From Pseudomonas sp. CC120222-01a (lineage in GTDB: Bacteria; Pseudomonadota; Gammaproteobacteria; Pseudomonadales; Pseudomonadaceae), in the NCBI RefSeq assembly GCF_003097235.1, contig NZ_QEQQ01000001.1:124001-188000 (forward strand): a DNA stretch of 64,000 nucleotides, in the 5' to 3' direction. Of the stretch, positions 19,292 through 28,220 are shown one piece after another (position 1 is the first letter of the stretch; the number at the start of each line of letters is the position of its first letter). Position numbers and translations under genes: made by a program. Below the pieces are notes generated by a model that was not told the DNA's origin, did no database searches, and saw nothing but the letters and a program-made list of their open reading frames with translations.

Positions 19292-20074
19292 ATGTTTACG
19301 GTTTATGGAAACTGCTATCGCCTGGATGCGCTAGAGCTGGCCGATGAACATGTACGGAACAATCAGCACTGGACGCACCAAACCTTAGAACATTTTCGCA
19401 GTGTACTCGCCAACCCCGACTTTCCGTGCCTGTTCGGGCGCAAGGCGGTAGCCGGCGCATCCTGCCACATCCTCTTCGCCCGCGCCGAACAACTGGCCGA
19501 TGATATCGCCCAGGGCCTGGCCGAATATGTACGCACCATAGCCCCTGTGCCGATCAAGCAACGTATCGGCAGCCCGCTGGTGGTGTTTCTGCAAACAGCC
19601 GCCGACAGCACCCTGGCCGAGCAACAGGCGCTGGCCTGGAAAGTACTGCGCGGGGTTCATGCCCGTGACCCGCACCCGTGGCCGCAAGCGGTTCCCACCG
19701 ACCCGGACGACAACGCCTGGTCGTTCTGCTACGCCGGCATGCCGCTGTTCATCAACATGAATTTCCCCGGCCACCAGCAAATGAAAAGCCGCAACCTCGG
19801 CCCGCACATCACCTTCGTCATCAACCCACGGGAGAACTTCGACGAAGTGGCCAACGCCAGCACCGAAAGCGGGCAACGCATTCGTGCCCGCATTCGTGAT
19901 CGCGTGCGCCACTACAACGACGGGGTCATGCCCGAAACCCTGGGCTTCTTTGGCCAGGAAGACAACTTCGAATGGAAGCAGTACCAACTGCAGGAAGCAG
20001 GCTCGCTCAATCCGTCGCGCTGCCCCTTTCATGCCCACGCCCACGCGACACCCGACATTCTGATCGAGAACTGA
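19292..20074 (+). CDS. YqcI/YcgG-family protein, possible haem-dependent N-hydroxylase
   Basis: A 260-residue cytoplasmic protein of the YqcI/YcgG family (PF08892 type). Conserved family stretches are FPCLFGRKAV near the N-terminus, WSFCYAGMPLFINMNFPGHQ, and the C-terminal RCPFHAHAH, whose Cys and His residues are candidates for metal or haem binding. Characterised members, such as GntA of guanitoxin and AglA of argolaphos biosynthesis, are haem-dependent N-hydroxylases acting on arginine-type guanidines. Whether this copy does the same is inference. The LysE exporter gene starts 2 bases after the stop, so the two are tightly coupled. Confidence 0.8.
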   Translation: MFTVYGNCYRLDALELADEHVRNNQHWTHQTLEHFRSVLANPDFPCLFGRKAVAGASCHILFARAEQLADDIAQGLAEYVRTIAPVPIKQRIGSPLVVFLQTAADSTLAEQQALAWKVLRGVHARDPHPWPQAVPTDPDDNAWSFCYAGMPLFINMNFPGHQQMKSRNLGPHITFVINPRENFDEVANASTESGQRIRARIRDRVRHYNDGVMPETLGFFGQEDNFEWKQYQLQEAGSLNPSRCPFHAHAHATPDILIEN

Positions 20075-20076
20075 CC

Positions 20077-20706
20077 GTGAATACCGCACTGACACTGACT
20101 TACGCACTCACCGTGCTGCTATTGATCGCCACCCCCGGCCCGGTGGTGGCGCTGATCGTCAACACCGCTGCCGCCTCCGGCTCGCGCAAGGCCATGTTCA
20201 CCGCCGTCGGCACCAACTGGGCGTCACTGGTGCTGATTGGCGCCGCCGCCTGGGTCATCCTCACCAGCGCGGCCATCGACAAGGCATGGCTCAGCGGCAT
20301 GAGCCTGCTGGGCTGCCTGTTCATCGGCTACATCGCCGTGAGCACCTTGCGCGAGTGCCTGCAGGCGCCTGTCGCCGACGAGGCCGAACTGCAGCCGGCC
20401 AAGCCCGGCCGCGGGGGTTTGTGGCAAGGCTTCATGGTGGGCATATCCAACCCGAAGGACATCATCTTCTTCATCGCCTTCTTCCCGCAGTTCATCCAGA
20501 TCACCGAATCGTTCGGCAAGAGCATGGTGGTGCTGTCGCTGCTGTGGGTACTGATCGATTTCGCCGTGCTCAGCCTGTACATCTTCGCCATCGGCAAGAT
20601 CACCTCGCAGCGCAGCAATCGCCTGATTTCCCTGGCCTCGGGGGTCGTCCTGCTGCTGATCGCCGTCGGTGGCCTGGCCTATAACCTCAAGGAACTGGCG
20701 GGCTGA
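20077..20706 (+). CDS. LysE/RhtB-family exporter
   Basis: A 209-residue inner-membrane exporter with about six hydrophobic segments. The N-terminal signature is LLLIATPGPVVALIVNTAAA and the second half has GFMVGISNPKDIIFFIAFFPQFI, both typical of LysE/RhtB amino-acid exporters. The start is a GTG at 20077, only 2 bases after the stop of the YqcI/YcgG gene; earlier in-frame starts would lie inside that gene. The context suggests it exports the product of its neighbour, perhaps a modified amino acid. Confidence 0.87.
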   Translation: MNTALTLTYALTVLLLIATPGPVVALIVNTAAASGSRKAMFTAVGTNWASLVLIGAAAWVILTSAAIDKAWLSGMSLLGCLFIGYIAVSTLRECLQAPVADEAELQPAKPGRGGLWQGFMVGISNPKDIIFFIAFFPQFIQITESFGKSMVVLSLLWVLIDFAVLSLYIFAIGKITSQRSNRLISLASGVVLLLIAVGGLAYNLKELAG

Positions 20707-20745
20707 AGCCCTGCACCGCCGCACGCCAGCCGAGAAGGAGCGCCC

Positions 20746-21840
20746 ATGACACGGTCCGTAACCGCCACGCACGCCCTGGGCCTCGCTTCGTCACTGCATC
20801 ACGACTACCAGCGTTTTCTGCTGCTGGGCAACCGCCGCGCACCGCACACCCTGCATGTGCATGAAAGCGGATACCGCTCCGGTACCATCAACACCGATGC
20901 CTTTGGCCTGCGCTACAGCCACTGCGCCGGCAAGCGCTTCTCGGCCGCCGAACGCGGCAGTGCACCCCGCATCAACCTGCTGGTCGGCGGTTCGACCGCC
21001 CTGGGGATCGGCGCCAGCTCCGATGAACATACGGTGGCCTCGCACCTGTCGATGCTGACCGGTGAGGTATGGCTGACCCTTGCCGGCTGCGGGCTCAATG
21101 CCAGCCAGGAACTGCTGCTGTTCCTGACCCACCAGCACCGCCTGGGCGAAGTGGGCCATGTGGTGCTGCTCAGCGGCCTCAACACCTTGGCCCATGAAGC
21201 CCTCGGCGAAGTCTTGGCCGGCCCGCACGACCCCCAACAGGCCAAGGCTCACCAGGCTTACCTGAACAGTTTCAACGAGGGCATGCCGCCTGTTGGCCCG
21301 GCTCGCCGCGAGTCGTTGTGGCAGCGCCTGGGTCAGGCACTGGCACCGCGGCGTCACGAACCTGTCCCCAACTGGTCGCTGTCCGCCCCGGAAGAACGCC
21401 TGGCCCGGGCGGCCGACAGCATCGGCCGCACCTTGCGCCAATGGGAGCGCCTGCTGGCTGACAGCCACGCCACCCTGACCTTCATCCTCCAGCCCCTGCT
21501 GCCCTGGTGCCGGGAAACCTTGCCGGCGGGTGAACAGGCGATGCTGGCCGCCCTCAAGCAACACCCGGGAAATTTCGATCGCCTGCTCGACGGTGCGTTC
21601 GACAGCCAGTTGCACATGGCGTTCTTCCGCCGCATCAAGAGCCAGGCAGACCCTGTGCCCTGCTACGACATGAACAGCATGCTCAGCAGCTCGCTGGTAT
21701 TCGGTGCCGATCTGTTCGTCGACCGCCTGCATCTGAACGACCTGGGCAACAATGCCCTGGCCAAGGTGATCACTGCCAAACTGGGCCTGGCCCAGGAACG
21801 ACACGCCCAACGCAAGGTCACACCGATCAAGCTGGTCTGA
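20746..21840 (+). CDS. SGNH-hydrolase-like protein of the LysE cluster
   Basis: A 364-residue protein with SGNH/GDSL-like landmarks: INLLVGGSTALGIGAS (block I with the candidate nucleophile Ser in GGST), LAGCGLNASQE (Gly block), VLLSGLNTLAHE (block III with Asn), and DRLHLNDLGNNALA (block V, where the Asp-x-x-His pair is expected). There is no signal peptide. The preceding GAAGGAG gives a strong ribosome site. It is third in the cluster after the YqcI/YcgG and LysE genes. It could act as an esterase or acyl hydrolase on the cluster product. The assignment is from motifs only. Confidence 0.6.
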   Translation: MTRSVTATHALGLASSLHHDYQRFLLLGNRRAPHTLHVHESGYRSGTINTDAFGLRYSHCAGKRFSAAERGSAPRINLLVGGSTALGIGASSDEHTVASHLSMLTGEVWLTLAGCGLNASQELLLFLTHQHRLGEVGHVVLLSGLNTLAHEALGEVLAGPHDPQQAKAHQAYLNSFNEGMPPVGPARRESLWQRLGQALAPRRHEPVPNWSLSAPEERLARAADSIGRTLRQWERLLADSHATLTFILQPLLPWCRETLPAGEQAMLAALKQHPGNFDRLLDGAFDSQLHMAFFRRIKSQADPVPCYDMNSMLSSSLVFGADLFVDRLHLNDLGNNALAKVITAKLGLAQERHAQRKVTPIKLV

Positions 21841-21997
21841 CAGACTGACCGTCGGGGTTTCGGTTTCGGCCCGCGCTTGGCTAGAATAGCCCGTCGTTCC
21901 GATTCGCCCGAGGCGTACGCGCAGTTGTGATCACTCATCAAACCGCCCACCCTTACCTGGCTGCCTGCCACTCCCGCTGGTTGCACGGGGTACGCCT

Positions 21998-22687
21998 GTG
22001 AGCCGCGTAGCCCTGGCACCGGCACTGTTCATCGCACTGGCCCCGGTTGCCGCCAACGCGCTCGAAGTACGCATCGACCCGCATGCCGACCTGCTTTACC
22101 GCCAGGCGCTGCCGCTGCTGGAGCAGGCCGACAACCAGGACGACAGCAGCACCCTGCGCACCGCCATGGGCGTCGACCCGGAGCTCAACCGCCAGGGCCG
22201 GGCGATGGCACACACTCTGCCGACCGCCGTAGCCCTGTTGAAAAAGTCGGTGGAGCTTGGCCACCCGGTGGCGCAGTATCGCCTGGCGCTGTACTACACC
22301 ACCTACCTGCCTGCCGCACAGATCGCCGATGCCGCCTGCCCGCTGCTGGAAGCCAGCCTCAAGCAAGGCTTCGCACCACCGGCAACAGCGATCGCCACCT
22401 GGTGCTCCCCCTACAACGCCAGCCCGTCCTACCGCGAAGCCCTCGAAGCGATCCCGAGCATGGCGACCCTGTACGCGCCGTACTACCCGCAGCCAGCCGC
22501 ACGCCTGGCCTGCAGCCGCAGCCACCCGCAGGGGTTGCAGATGCAGTGGGGGCGCCAACGCGACTACCAGGCCGAAGTCTACCGACTGCTCAGTGACCTC
22601 GATCCGCAGCATCGCCAGGCACTGCTGCAGAGGGCCGTGGACATCAATGGCTGCGTGGCGGCGCAGCAACGGCTGACCAAGCGATAA
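21998..22687 (+). CDS. Secreted Sel1-like/TPR protein
   Basis: A 229-residue protein starting at a GTG (21998). Residues 1-21 form a signal peptide (VALAPALFIALAPVAANA). The middle contains a Sel1-like helical repeat (AVALLKKSVELGHPVAQYRLALYY) and further helices with several cysteines (ADAACPLLEAS, IATWCSPY, RLACSRSH, DINGCVAAQ) that may form disulfides in the periplasm. Proteins of this kind are usually scaffolds. No partner is obvious from the neighbours. The start is uncertain because no strong ribosome site is visible. Confidence 0.6.
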   Translation: MSRVALAPALFIALAPVAANALEVRIDPHADLLYRQALPLLEQADNQDDSSTLRTAMGVDPELNRQGRAMAHTLPTAVALLKKSVELGHPVAQYRLALYYTTYLPAAQIADAACPLLEASLKQGFAPPATAIATWCSPYNASPSYREALEAIPSMATLYAPYYPQPAARLACSRSHPQGLQMQWGRQRDYQAEVYRLLSDLDPQHRQALLQRAVDINGCVAAQQRLTKR

Positions 22688-22777
22688 TTACCCGCAGCAA
22701 ACAAGCAAGATCGTTCAAGCCACCCGCCCCACCGCTCTGTCATGCTGCCCTGCCAAGCAAAATGTGTCGCAGCCATC

Positions 22778-23479
22778 ATGCCCAGCAGTCCCCCCATCGC
22801 CCGCCAAGCCTTCCTGCACGGCGCCATCGCCATCCTGCCGCTGTCCCTGGCCGTCGCCCCCTGGGGCTTGCTCGCCGGGTCCATGGCCATCGAGGCCAAT
22901 CTCAGCGCCTGGCAAGGCCAGGGCCTGTCGGCGATCGTCTTCGCCGGAGCCGCGCAACTGGTTGCCATCGGCATGCTCAAGGGCGGCGCTAACCTGCTGT
23001 CGATCCTGCTCACGACCCTGCTGCTGACGTCCCAGCACCTGCTCTATGGCCTGTCCATGCGTCCGGTGCTGTCCAACCAGCCGTTGCGCTGGCGACTGGG
23101 CCTGGGTTTTCTGCTCACCGACGAATTCTTCGCCCTCACCAGCCACTACGACCAGCAGCAGTTCAACCGCTGGTACGCCCTGGGCGTGGGCCTGACCTTC
23201 TACGTCGCGTGGAACCTGTTCACCCTGGCCGGCATCGTGCTGGGCCAGAATATCCCGCACCTCGACCAGCTCGGCCTGGACTTTTCCATCGTCGCCACCT
23301 TCGTCGCGCTGATCGCGCCACTCGTGCGCAACCTGGCCACCGTGGTGTGCGTGGCGGTGTCGCTGTTCTGCTCGGTGCTGTTCAGCTACTGGCACTGGGA
23401 AACCGCCTTGGTCGCCGCCGGCCTTCTGGGCATGGCTGCCGGCTTCGTCTGCCAGAAATTCACCGGAGGCCGCCCATGA
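22778..23479 (+). CDS. azlC: Branched-chain amino acid exporter large subunit AzlC
   Basis: A 233-residue integral membrane protein of the AzlC family: FLHGAIAILPLSLAVAPWGLLAG at the N-terminus, then AIVFAGAAQLVAIGML and LLLTSQHLLYGLSMRP. AzlC and AzlD together form an exporter for branched-chain amino acids or analogues. I start at the ATG at 22778, since the extra 12 residues of the longer frame carry no conserved sequence. The stop overlaps the azlD start (ATGA). Confidence 0.88.
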   Translation: MPSSPPIARQAFLHGAIAILPLSLAVAPWGLLAGSMAIEANLSAWQGQGLSAIVFAGAAQLVAIGMLKGGANLLSILLTTLLLTSQHLLYGLSMRPVLSNQPLRWRLGLGFLLTDEFFALTSHYDQQQFNRWYALGVGLTFYVAWNLFTLAGIVLGQNIPHLDQLGLDFSIVATFVALIAPLVRNLATVVCVAVSLFCSVLFSYWHWETALVAAGLLGMAAGFVCQKFTGGRP

Positions 23480-23790
23480 TCTGGCTGCTGATCTTCGCCA
23501 TGGGCGCCGTGGTATTCCTCAACCGCTACGCCTTCCTGGAACCGCGCCTGCCCTTGCGCCTGAGCTCGAACGCCCGGCAGTTCCTCGGCTTTGCCGTGCC
23601 CGGCATGCTCACGGCGATCTGTGGGCCGATCATCTTCCTGCCCGGCCACCAGCTCGACCTGAGCCCGCTCAACCCCTACCTGCTCGGCGCGCTGGTAGCC
23701 GTTGCGCTGGTACTGTTGACCCGCAGCGTATTGCTGAGCATGCTGGTGAGCATGTTGATCTTCTTCCTGCTGCGCAGCTGGCTGGCATGA
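23476..23790 (+). CDS. azlD: Branched-chain amino acid exporter small subunit AzlD
   Basis: A 104-residue membrane protein with four hydrophobic segments. The AzlD family pattern is clear: FLNRYAFLEPRLPLRLS, FLGFAVPGMLTAICGP and LLTRSVLLSMLVSM. The ATG overlaps the azlC stop by 4 bases, and its own stop overlaps the start of the AraC gene, so three proteins are made from one coupled message. Confidence 0.88.
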   Translation: MIWLLIFAMGAVVFLNRYAFLEPRLPLRLSSNARQFLGFAVPGMLTAICGPIIFLPGHQLDLSPLNPYLLGALVAVALVLLTRSVLLSMLVSMLIFFLLRSWLA

Positions 23791-24620
23791 GCACGCCCCT
23801 GCGCGAACAGACCCACCTTTGGCAGGCGCCTGCCCTCGGCGACGTCGAGATGCTGCACGCGCGTTACTTCCAGCAGCGCTTCGCCCCGCATGTGCATGAA
23901 GGCTATGTATTCACCGTGATCGAGTCGGGCGCGCAGCGCTTCTGGCACCGCGGCAGCGAGCACCTGGCGCCGGTCGGCAGCATGGTGCTGATCAACCCGG
24001 ACGAACTGCACACCGGCGCCACCGCCCACGAAGCCGGCTGGCGCTACCGGGGTTTCTATCCGGAGCATGAACGGGTGACTGGCGTGCTGGACGAACTGGA
24101 ACTGGGCCAGCACGGCATGCCCCGCTTCAAGGACAGCGTGATCCAGGACCCGGCCCTGGCCCGGGCCTTCAGCCAGTTGCATCAGTTGTCGGAAGCCGGC
24201 GCCAGCGCCCTGGAGCAACAGACCGCCTGGCGCCAGGCGGTGCTGGCACTGGTGCAGCGCCACGGCCACTGCCCCGAACCCACGGCCCCCGGCAACGAAC
24301 CGCTGGCGGTAGCGCGTGCACGGGAGCTGCTGGAAAGCCAATTGGCGGACCCGCCGTCGCTGGAAGCCCTGGCCACTGCGGTCAATCTATCGCCGTTCCA
24401 CTTTGCCCGGGTGTTTCGCCAGGCCACCGGCCTGCCGCCGCATGCCTGGCTGAAGCAGCGGCGCCTGGCGCGGGCACGGGAATTTCTGAAAAGCGGTCTG
24501 GCAGCCTCTGACGTGGCGTTCACTCTCGGTTTTGCCGACCAGAGCCATTTGAGCCGGCAGTTCAAGCAGGCCTTTGGCGTGACGCCGGGCGCCTATCGCA
24601 GCGCCTGCCTGCACAGCTAG
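23787..24620 (+). CDS. AraC-family regulator linked to azlCD
   Basis: A 277-residue regulator with an N-terminal cupin-like sensing domain (residues about 10-150, with HVHEGYVFTVIESG and NPDELHTG) and a C-terminal double helix-turn-helix domain (about 175-275: LEALATAVNLSPFHFARVFRQ, then AFTLGFADQSHLSRQFKQAFG). The start overlaps the azlD stop (ATGA). AraC genes coupled to azlCD normally control the exporter; this is inferred from position. Confidence 0.9.
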   Translation: MSTPLREQTHLWQAPALGDVEMLHARYFQQRFAPHVHEGYVFTVIESGAQRFWHRGSEHLAPVGSMVLINPDELHTGATAHEAGWRYRGFYPEHERVTGVLDELELGQHGMPRFKDSVIQDPALARAFSQLHQLSEAGASALEQQTAWRQAVLALVQRHGHCPEPTAPGNEPLAVARARELLESQLADPPSLEALATAVNLSPFHFARVFRQATGLPPHAWLKQRRLARAREFLKSGLAASDVAFTLGFADQSHLSRQFKQAFGVTPGAYRSACLHS

Positions 24621-24693
24621 CGCCTGCGACGCCAGGCCTCAGGCAAGCCGGCCAGCCACTGCTACACTGACAGAGCAGAACGGAGGATCTGTC

Positions 24694-24921
24694 ATGTCCG
24701 AAAGAGAGCTCACCACCCTGATATCGCTGATGAACCAGCGCCAAGCCTGCCTGAGCAGTGCCTGCAAGGAAATTGCCGACTGGATCGACCGCCAGGGCGA
24801 TGTGCCCGCTGCCGGCAAGATCCGCGCCAGCCTGAAAGCGCTGGAGGCCGATGAGGCCCAGGTCCGCAAGACGCTGACCTCGCTGACCCTCGACAGGCCG
24901 CTGCCACGCTTCCGTAGCTGA
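24694..24921 (+). CDS. Small helical protein of unknown function
   Basis: A 75-residue, mostly helical, charged protein (MSERELTTLISLMNQRQACL...). The ATG at 24694 has GGAGGAT 8 bases before it, and a bidirectional terminator follows the stop, so this looks like a real single gene. I recognise no family. The length and heptad-like spacing (L-x-x-L-x-x-x-x-A-Q-V-R-K-T-L) suggest a coiled-coil helical hairpin. Confidence 0.6.
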   Translation: MSERELTTLISLMNQRQACLSSACKEIADWIDRQGDVPAAGKIRASLKALEADEAQVRKTLTSLTLDRPLPRFRS

Positions 24922-24939
24922 AGCGCGCAGCACAATGAA

Positions 24940-24963
24940 AAAGGGCCGCTGATGCGGCCCTTT
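24940..24963. terminator. Bidirectional terminator before the PCuAC gene
   Basis: AAAGGGCCGC pairs with GCGGCCCTTT around TGAT. A and T runs on both sides let it serve the rightward small gene and the leftward copper chaperone operon. Confidence 0.85.
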
Positions 24964-24969
24964 CGTTGG

Positions 24970-25452
24970 TCAGTGGTTCATGTGCATGTGGTCATGCCCG
25001 CCGCCAGCCTCGGCGTTGAGTGGGCGCACTTCTGCCTGAACCTCGACGGTTTCCTTGGCGCCCTTGGCATCTTCGATGGTCAGGGTCAGCGGTACCTTCT
25101 CGCCTTCTTTAACCTGCTGGGTCAGGCCCATCAGCATCACGTGGTAGCCATTGGGATCCAGGCTTACCGGCTTGCCCGCTGGCAGTTCCACGGCCTTCAC
25201 TTCTTTCATGCCCATCACGTCGCCGTTCATGGTCATTTCGTGCACCTGCACGGTCTTGGCCACTGGCGAAGCCACGCCGACCAGCTTGCTGTCGGTGCTG
25301 GCGGTCAGGGTCATGAAGGCGCCAGTGGACGGCTGGTGCGGCACGCTGGCGCGTACCCAGGCGTCACTCACGGCGGTCTGCGCCAGGGCCGGCAGGGCCA
25401 GGCCCATCAGTACCAGAGCGGCCAGGCCGCGCTTGATTGGTTGCATCGACAT
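24970..25452 (-). CDS. Periplasmic copper chaperone PCu(A)C
   Basis: A 160-residue secreted protein with a signal peptide (residues 1-24, ending PALAQ). The PCu(A)C copper site is seen as H71-x-M73 (VHEMTMNG) and H104-x-M106 (NGYHVMLMGL). The C-terminus is His/Met-rich (GGGHDHMHMNH), adding copper ligands. Such proteins deliver Cu(I) to the CuA or CuB site of cytochrome oxidase together with SCO proteins. The SCO gene ends one base before this start, so the pair is one operon. Confidence 0.92.
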   Translation of the reverse strand: MSMQPIKRGLAALVLMGLALPALAQTAVSDAWVRASVPHQPSTGAFMTLTASTDSKLVGVASPVAKTVQVHEMTMNGDVMGMKEVKAVELPAGKPVSLDPNGYHVMLMGLTQQVKEGEKVPLTLTIEDAKGAKETVEVQAEVRPLNAEAGGGHDHMHMNH

Positions 25453-26061
25453 TCAGCAGATCTCCATCAGGGTAGCCAGGTCTTCAGCGCATTCCTTGGC
25501 ATTCAGCGAATGGCCCAGGCTCAGGCGCAGGGTGCCACGTGTATCGTAGACGTAGCTGGTGGACGAGTGAGAGATGGTGTACGTGTCACCGGCCGGGACC
25601 TTTTCGTAGAACACCTTGAACTCCTTGGCCACCGCGGCGATTTCTTCCGGGGTGCCGGTCAGGGCGGTGAACGACGGGTCGAAGGCCTTGACGTAGGCAT
25701 CGAGCACCTCGGGGGTGTCGCGCTCCGGGTCCAGGGTGATGAACACCACCTGGAAGATCTCGCGGTCGCGGCCCCTGAGCAGCTTCTTGATCTGTGCCGC
25801 ACGCGCCAGGGTGGTCGGGCAGACGGCCGGGCACTGGGTGAAACCGAAGAAGATCATCGGCATGCTGCCGTAGAAGCTCGACAGGGTGCGAACATTGCCC
25901 TGGGGGTCCTTGAGGCTGAACTTGCGCCCAAGGATCTCGTTGCTCATGTTCTTGCCGTACTTGAACTCGAGCCCCCGGGCCGGGTTGCAGCCTGCCAGCA
26001 GGCCGAGCCCGAGAACGCCCATCCCGGCGACAACCGCGCGCCGGGTAAACTGATCATTCAT
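25453..26061 (-). CDS. SCO1/SenC-family copper metallochaperone lipoprotein
   Basis: A 202-residue thioredoxin-fold protein. The N-terminus (NDQFTRRAVVAGMGVLGLG) is twin-Arg-like and leads to a lipobox with Cys25 (LLAGC), so it is probably a membrane-anchored lipoprotein. The copper-binding CxxxC is C77-P-A-V-C81 (FFGFTQCPAVCPTTL), with the third ligand His in YTISHSSTSYVYD. It works with PCu(A)C in cytochrome oxidase assembly or thiol redox control. I take the ATG at 26061, with AAGGATGG before it, over the longer frame that starts inside the upstream GC-rich leader. Confidence 0.92.
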   Translation of the reverse strand: MNDQFTRRAVVAGMGVLGLGLLAGCNPARGLEFKYGKNMSNEILGRKFSLKDPQGNVRTLSSFYGSMPMIFFGFTQCPAVCPTTLARAAQIKKLLRGRDREIFQVVFITLDPERDTPEVLDAYVKAFDPSFTALTGTPEEIAAVAKEFKVFYEKVPAGDTYTISHSSTSYVYDTRGTLRLSLGHSLNAKECAEDLATLMEIC

Positions 26062-26297
26062 TGAACCATCCTTTACAGGGAAGGTGCCGGCCCTCGGGAC
26101 GGGCCGGCCGAAAAACCGGGGCATTCTGGCATGACACCCCGTGGGCTTCTACCCGACCAAGGCGGTGATGGCCCGCAGCCCTTTAAACATGGGCTGCGGC
26201 CTGTTGTCGCAGGGGTTGAAACCGTAACACTTTGTTGCTAGGCCTTGACCCTGAAGAACAACTGCCTTTCACAACGCTGGCAGAAGTGCGCGATCAA

Positions 26298-26414
26298 TGT
26301 GGGAGCGGCCTTGCGTCGCGAAAGGGCCGCCTCGCGGCCCCAGCAATTCGTGCGTTGCTGCCGAAATCCTGGGGCTGCTGCGCAGCCCTTTCGCGACGCA
26401 AGGCCGCTCCCACA
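26298..26414. repeat. REP-type long inverted repeat (29-bp arms)
   Basis: The arms 26298-26326 and 26386-26414 are perfect 29-base inverses; the outer ends read TGTGGGAGCGGCCTTGCGTC and the inner part ends CGAAAGGG. This is the P. putida extragenic palindrome type. A separate 9-bp hairpin (CCGCAGCCC/GGGCTGCGG, 26173-26199) lies to the left. Nothing else coding is seen in the 376 bases between the SCO start and the nfuA stop. Confidence 0.85.
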
Positions 26415-26437
26415 ACAAGGCCGCAGCAACAACCAAC

Positions 26438-27031
<594 letters not shown>

Positions 27032-27080
27032 TCACAGACTTGCGGCCAAGTGTACGCCAACCTGGCCTTTGTACAAAGTC

Positions 27081-28115
27081 CTAGTATTTGACTCGGGAAA
27101 GCGCAAATTCGTGAGTTTGCTCCCGTGGCGCCGCCAGCCAGGCCTGCATCCGCCGGTACAGGCCGCGCTCCAGCCACTGGTAGCTGAACCACGACATTAG
27201 TCCAATGGACGGCACGCACACGGCGAATACCAGGTACGGGTTCAAGTGCAGGCGCTGGGCGGCGAACCAGCCGGCATACAGCACCAGCACGTGGATCAGG
27301 TACACCGAATAGGAGCAATCACCCAGCGCCTTGAGCAGGCGGTTGCCCTTGAAGTACGGCTCCAGGGCGATGAACGCCAGCACGATCATGGCGCTTGGCA
27401 CGCCCCAGTGCAGCAGGCGCTGCGAAGCGTCCAGGTGATAAATCGCGTAGCCCGCCACGGCCAGCACCGCCAGTGGCAGCCACAGGCCCTCGCGGATCAG
27501 CCCGCGACGCTGGATCACGCCCAGGCCGATGCCCAGCAGGAATTCGTAGATGATGTCGTTGTTGTAGAAGCGGCTGAGCACGCCCATGCGGCCGAGCACT
27601 TCACTGACCAGCAGCAATGCAGCGGTCACCAGCAGCAGGTGGTGGCGCTGGCGCACGAGGAAAGCCAAGCCGAACAACAGGTAGAAGAACATCTCGAAAT
27701 TCAGCGTCCAGCCCACGTTCAGGGTCGGATACAGACCGTAACCTCCGGGGTTTTCTGCCGGGATGAACAGCAGCGACAACAGCAGGTGATGCCAGTTGAA
27801 GGCCTGGTGCGGCATCCACTGGCTGAACGCCAGCAGCAGCGCCGCCATCAACCCAGTGTAGAACCAGTAGGCGGGGACGATGCGCAGGGCCCGGTTGAGC
27901 AGGAACTGCCGCGGTTCGATGGGTTTGTCTCGGGTCGACAGGTAGATCACCAGCCCGCTGATGACGAAGAAGATGTCGACGCCTACGGCGCCGCGGTCGG
28001 TGAGCAGCTGGCCAATGGGGCCGGTGGCATGGAAGTCGAAGAAGATCTGCATGAAGTGGTGGCAGACCACCACCCAGGCGGCGAACGCCCGCAGTGCCTG
28101 AAGCGAATACAGCAT
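27081..28115 (-). CDS. Acyltransferase 3 family membrane protein (OafA/YrhL-like)
   Basis: A 344-residue integral membrane acyltransferase with about ten hydrophobic segments. Family motifs are LYSLQALRAFAAWVVVCHHF (catalytic His in the first segment), GVDIFFVISGLVIYLST, NRALRIVPAYWFYT (the R-x-x-R-I-x-P-x-Y motif) and WTLNFEMFFYLLFGLAFL. Members O-acylate surface polysaccharides or lipids. I start at the ATG at 28115; the earlier frame start at 28211 adds a GC-rich leader with no family match. The acceptor is unknown. Confidence 0.9.
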   Translation of the reverse strand: MLYSLQALRAFAAWVVVCHHFMQIFFDFHATGPIGQLLTDRGAVGVDIFFVISGLVIYLSTRDKPIEPRQFLLNRALRIVPAYWFYTGLMAALLLAFSQWMPHQAFNWHHLLLSLLFIPAENPGGYGLYPTLNVGWTLNFEMFFYLLFGLAFLVRQRHHLLLVTAALLLVSEVLGRMGVLSRFYNNDIIYEFLLGIGLGVIQRRGLIREGLWLPLAVLAVAGYAIYHLDASQRLLHWGVPSAMIVLAFIALEPYFKGNRLLKALGDCSYSVYLIHVLVLYAGWFAAQRLHLNPYLVFAVCVPSIGLMSWFSYQWLERGLYRRMQAWLAAPREQTHEFALSRVKY

Positions 28116-28220
28116 GGAATACCTGCGATTGCCGGTGCATTGAGGCCCGGAGGCTATATCAGCCCCCGGGCCACCTACCGTTTCCGACCGCAGCGTATTG
28201 GCAAAGGTCAACCGACCCGA

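Noticed and set aside
27081..27120. An IscR-type operator near nfuA (TTTGACTCGGG)
   Set aside because: The sequence is the end of the acyltransferase coding region and lacks the second half-site.
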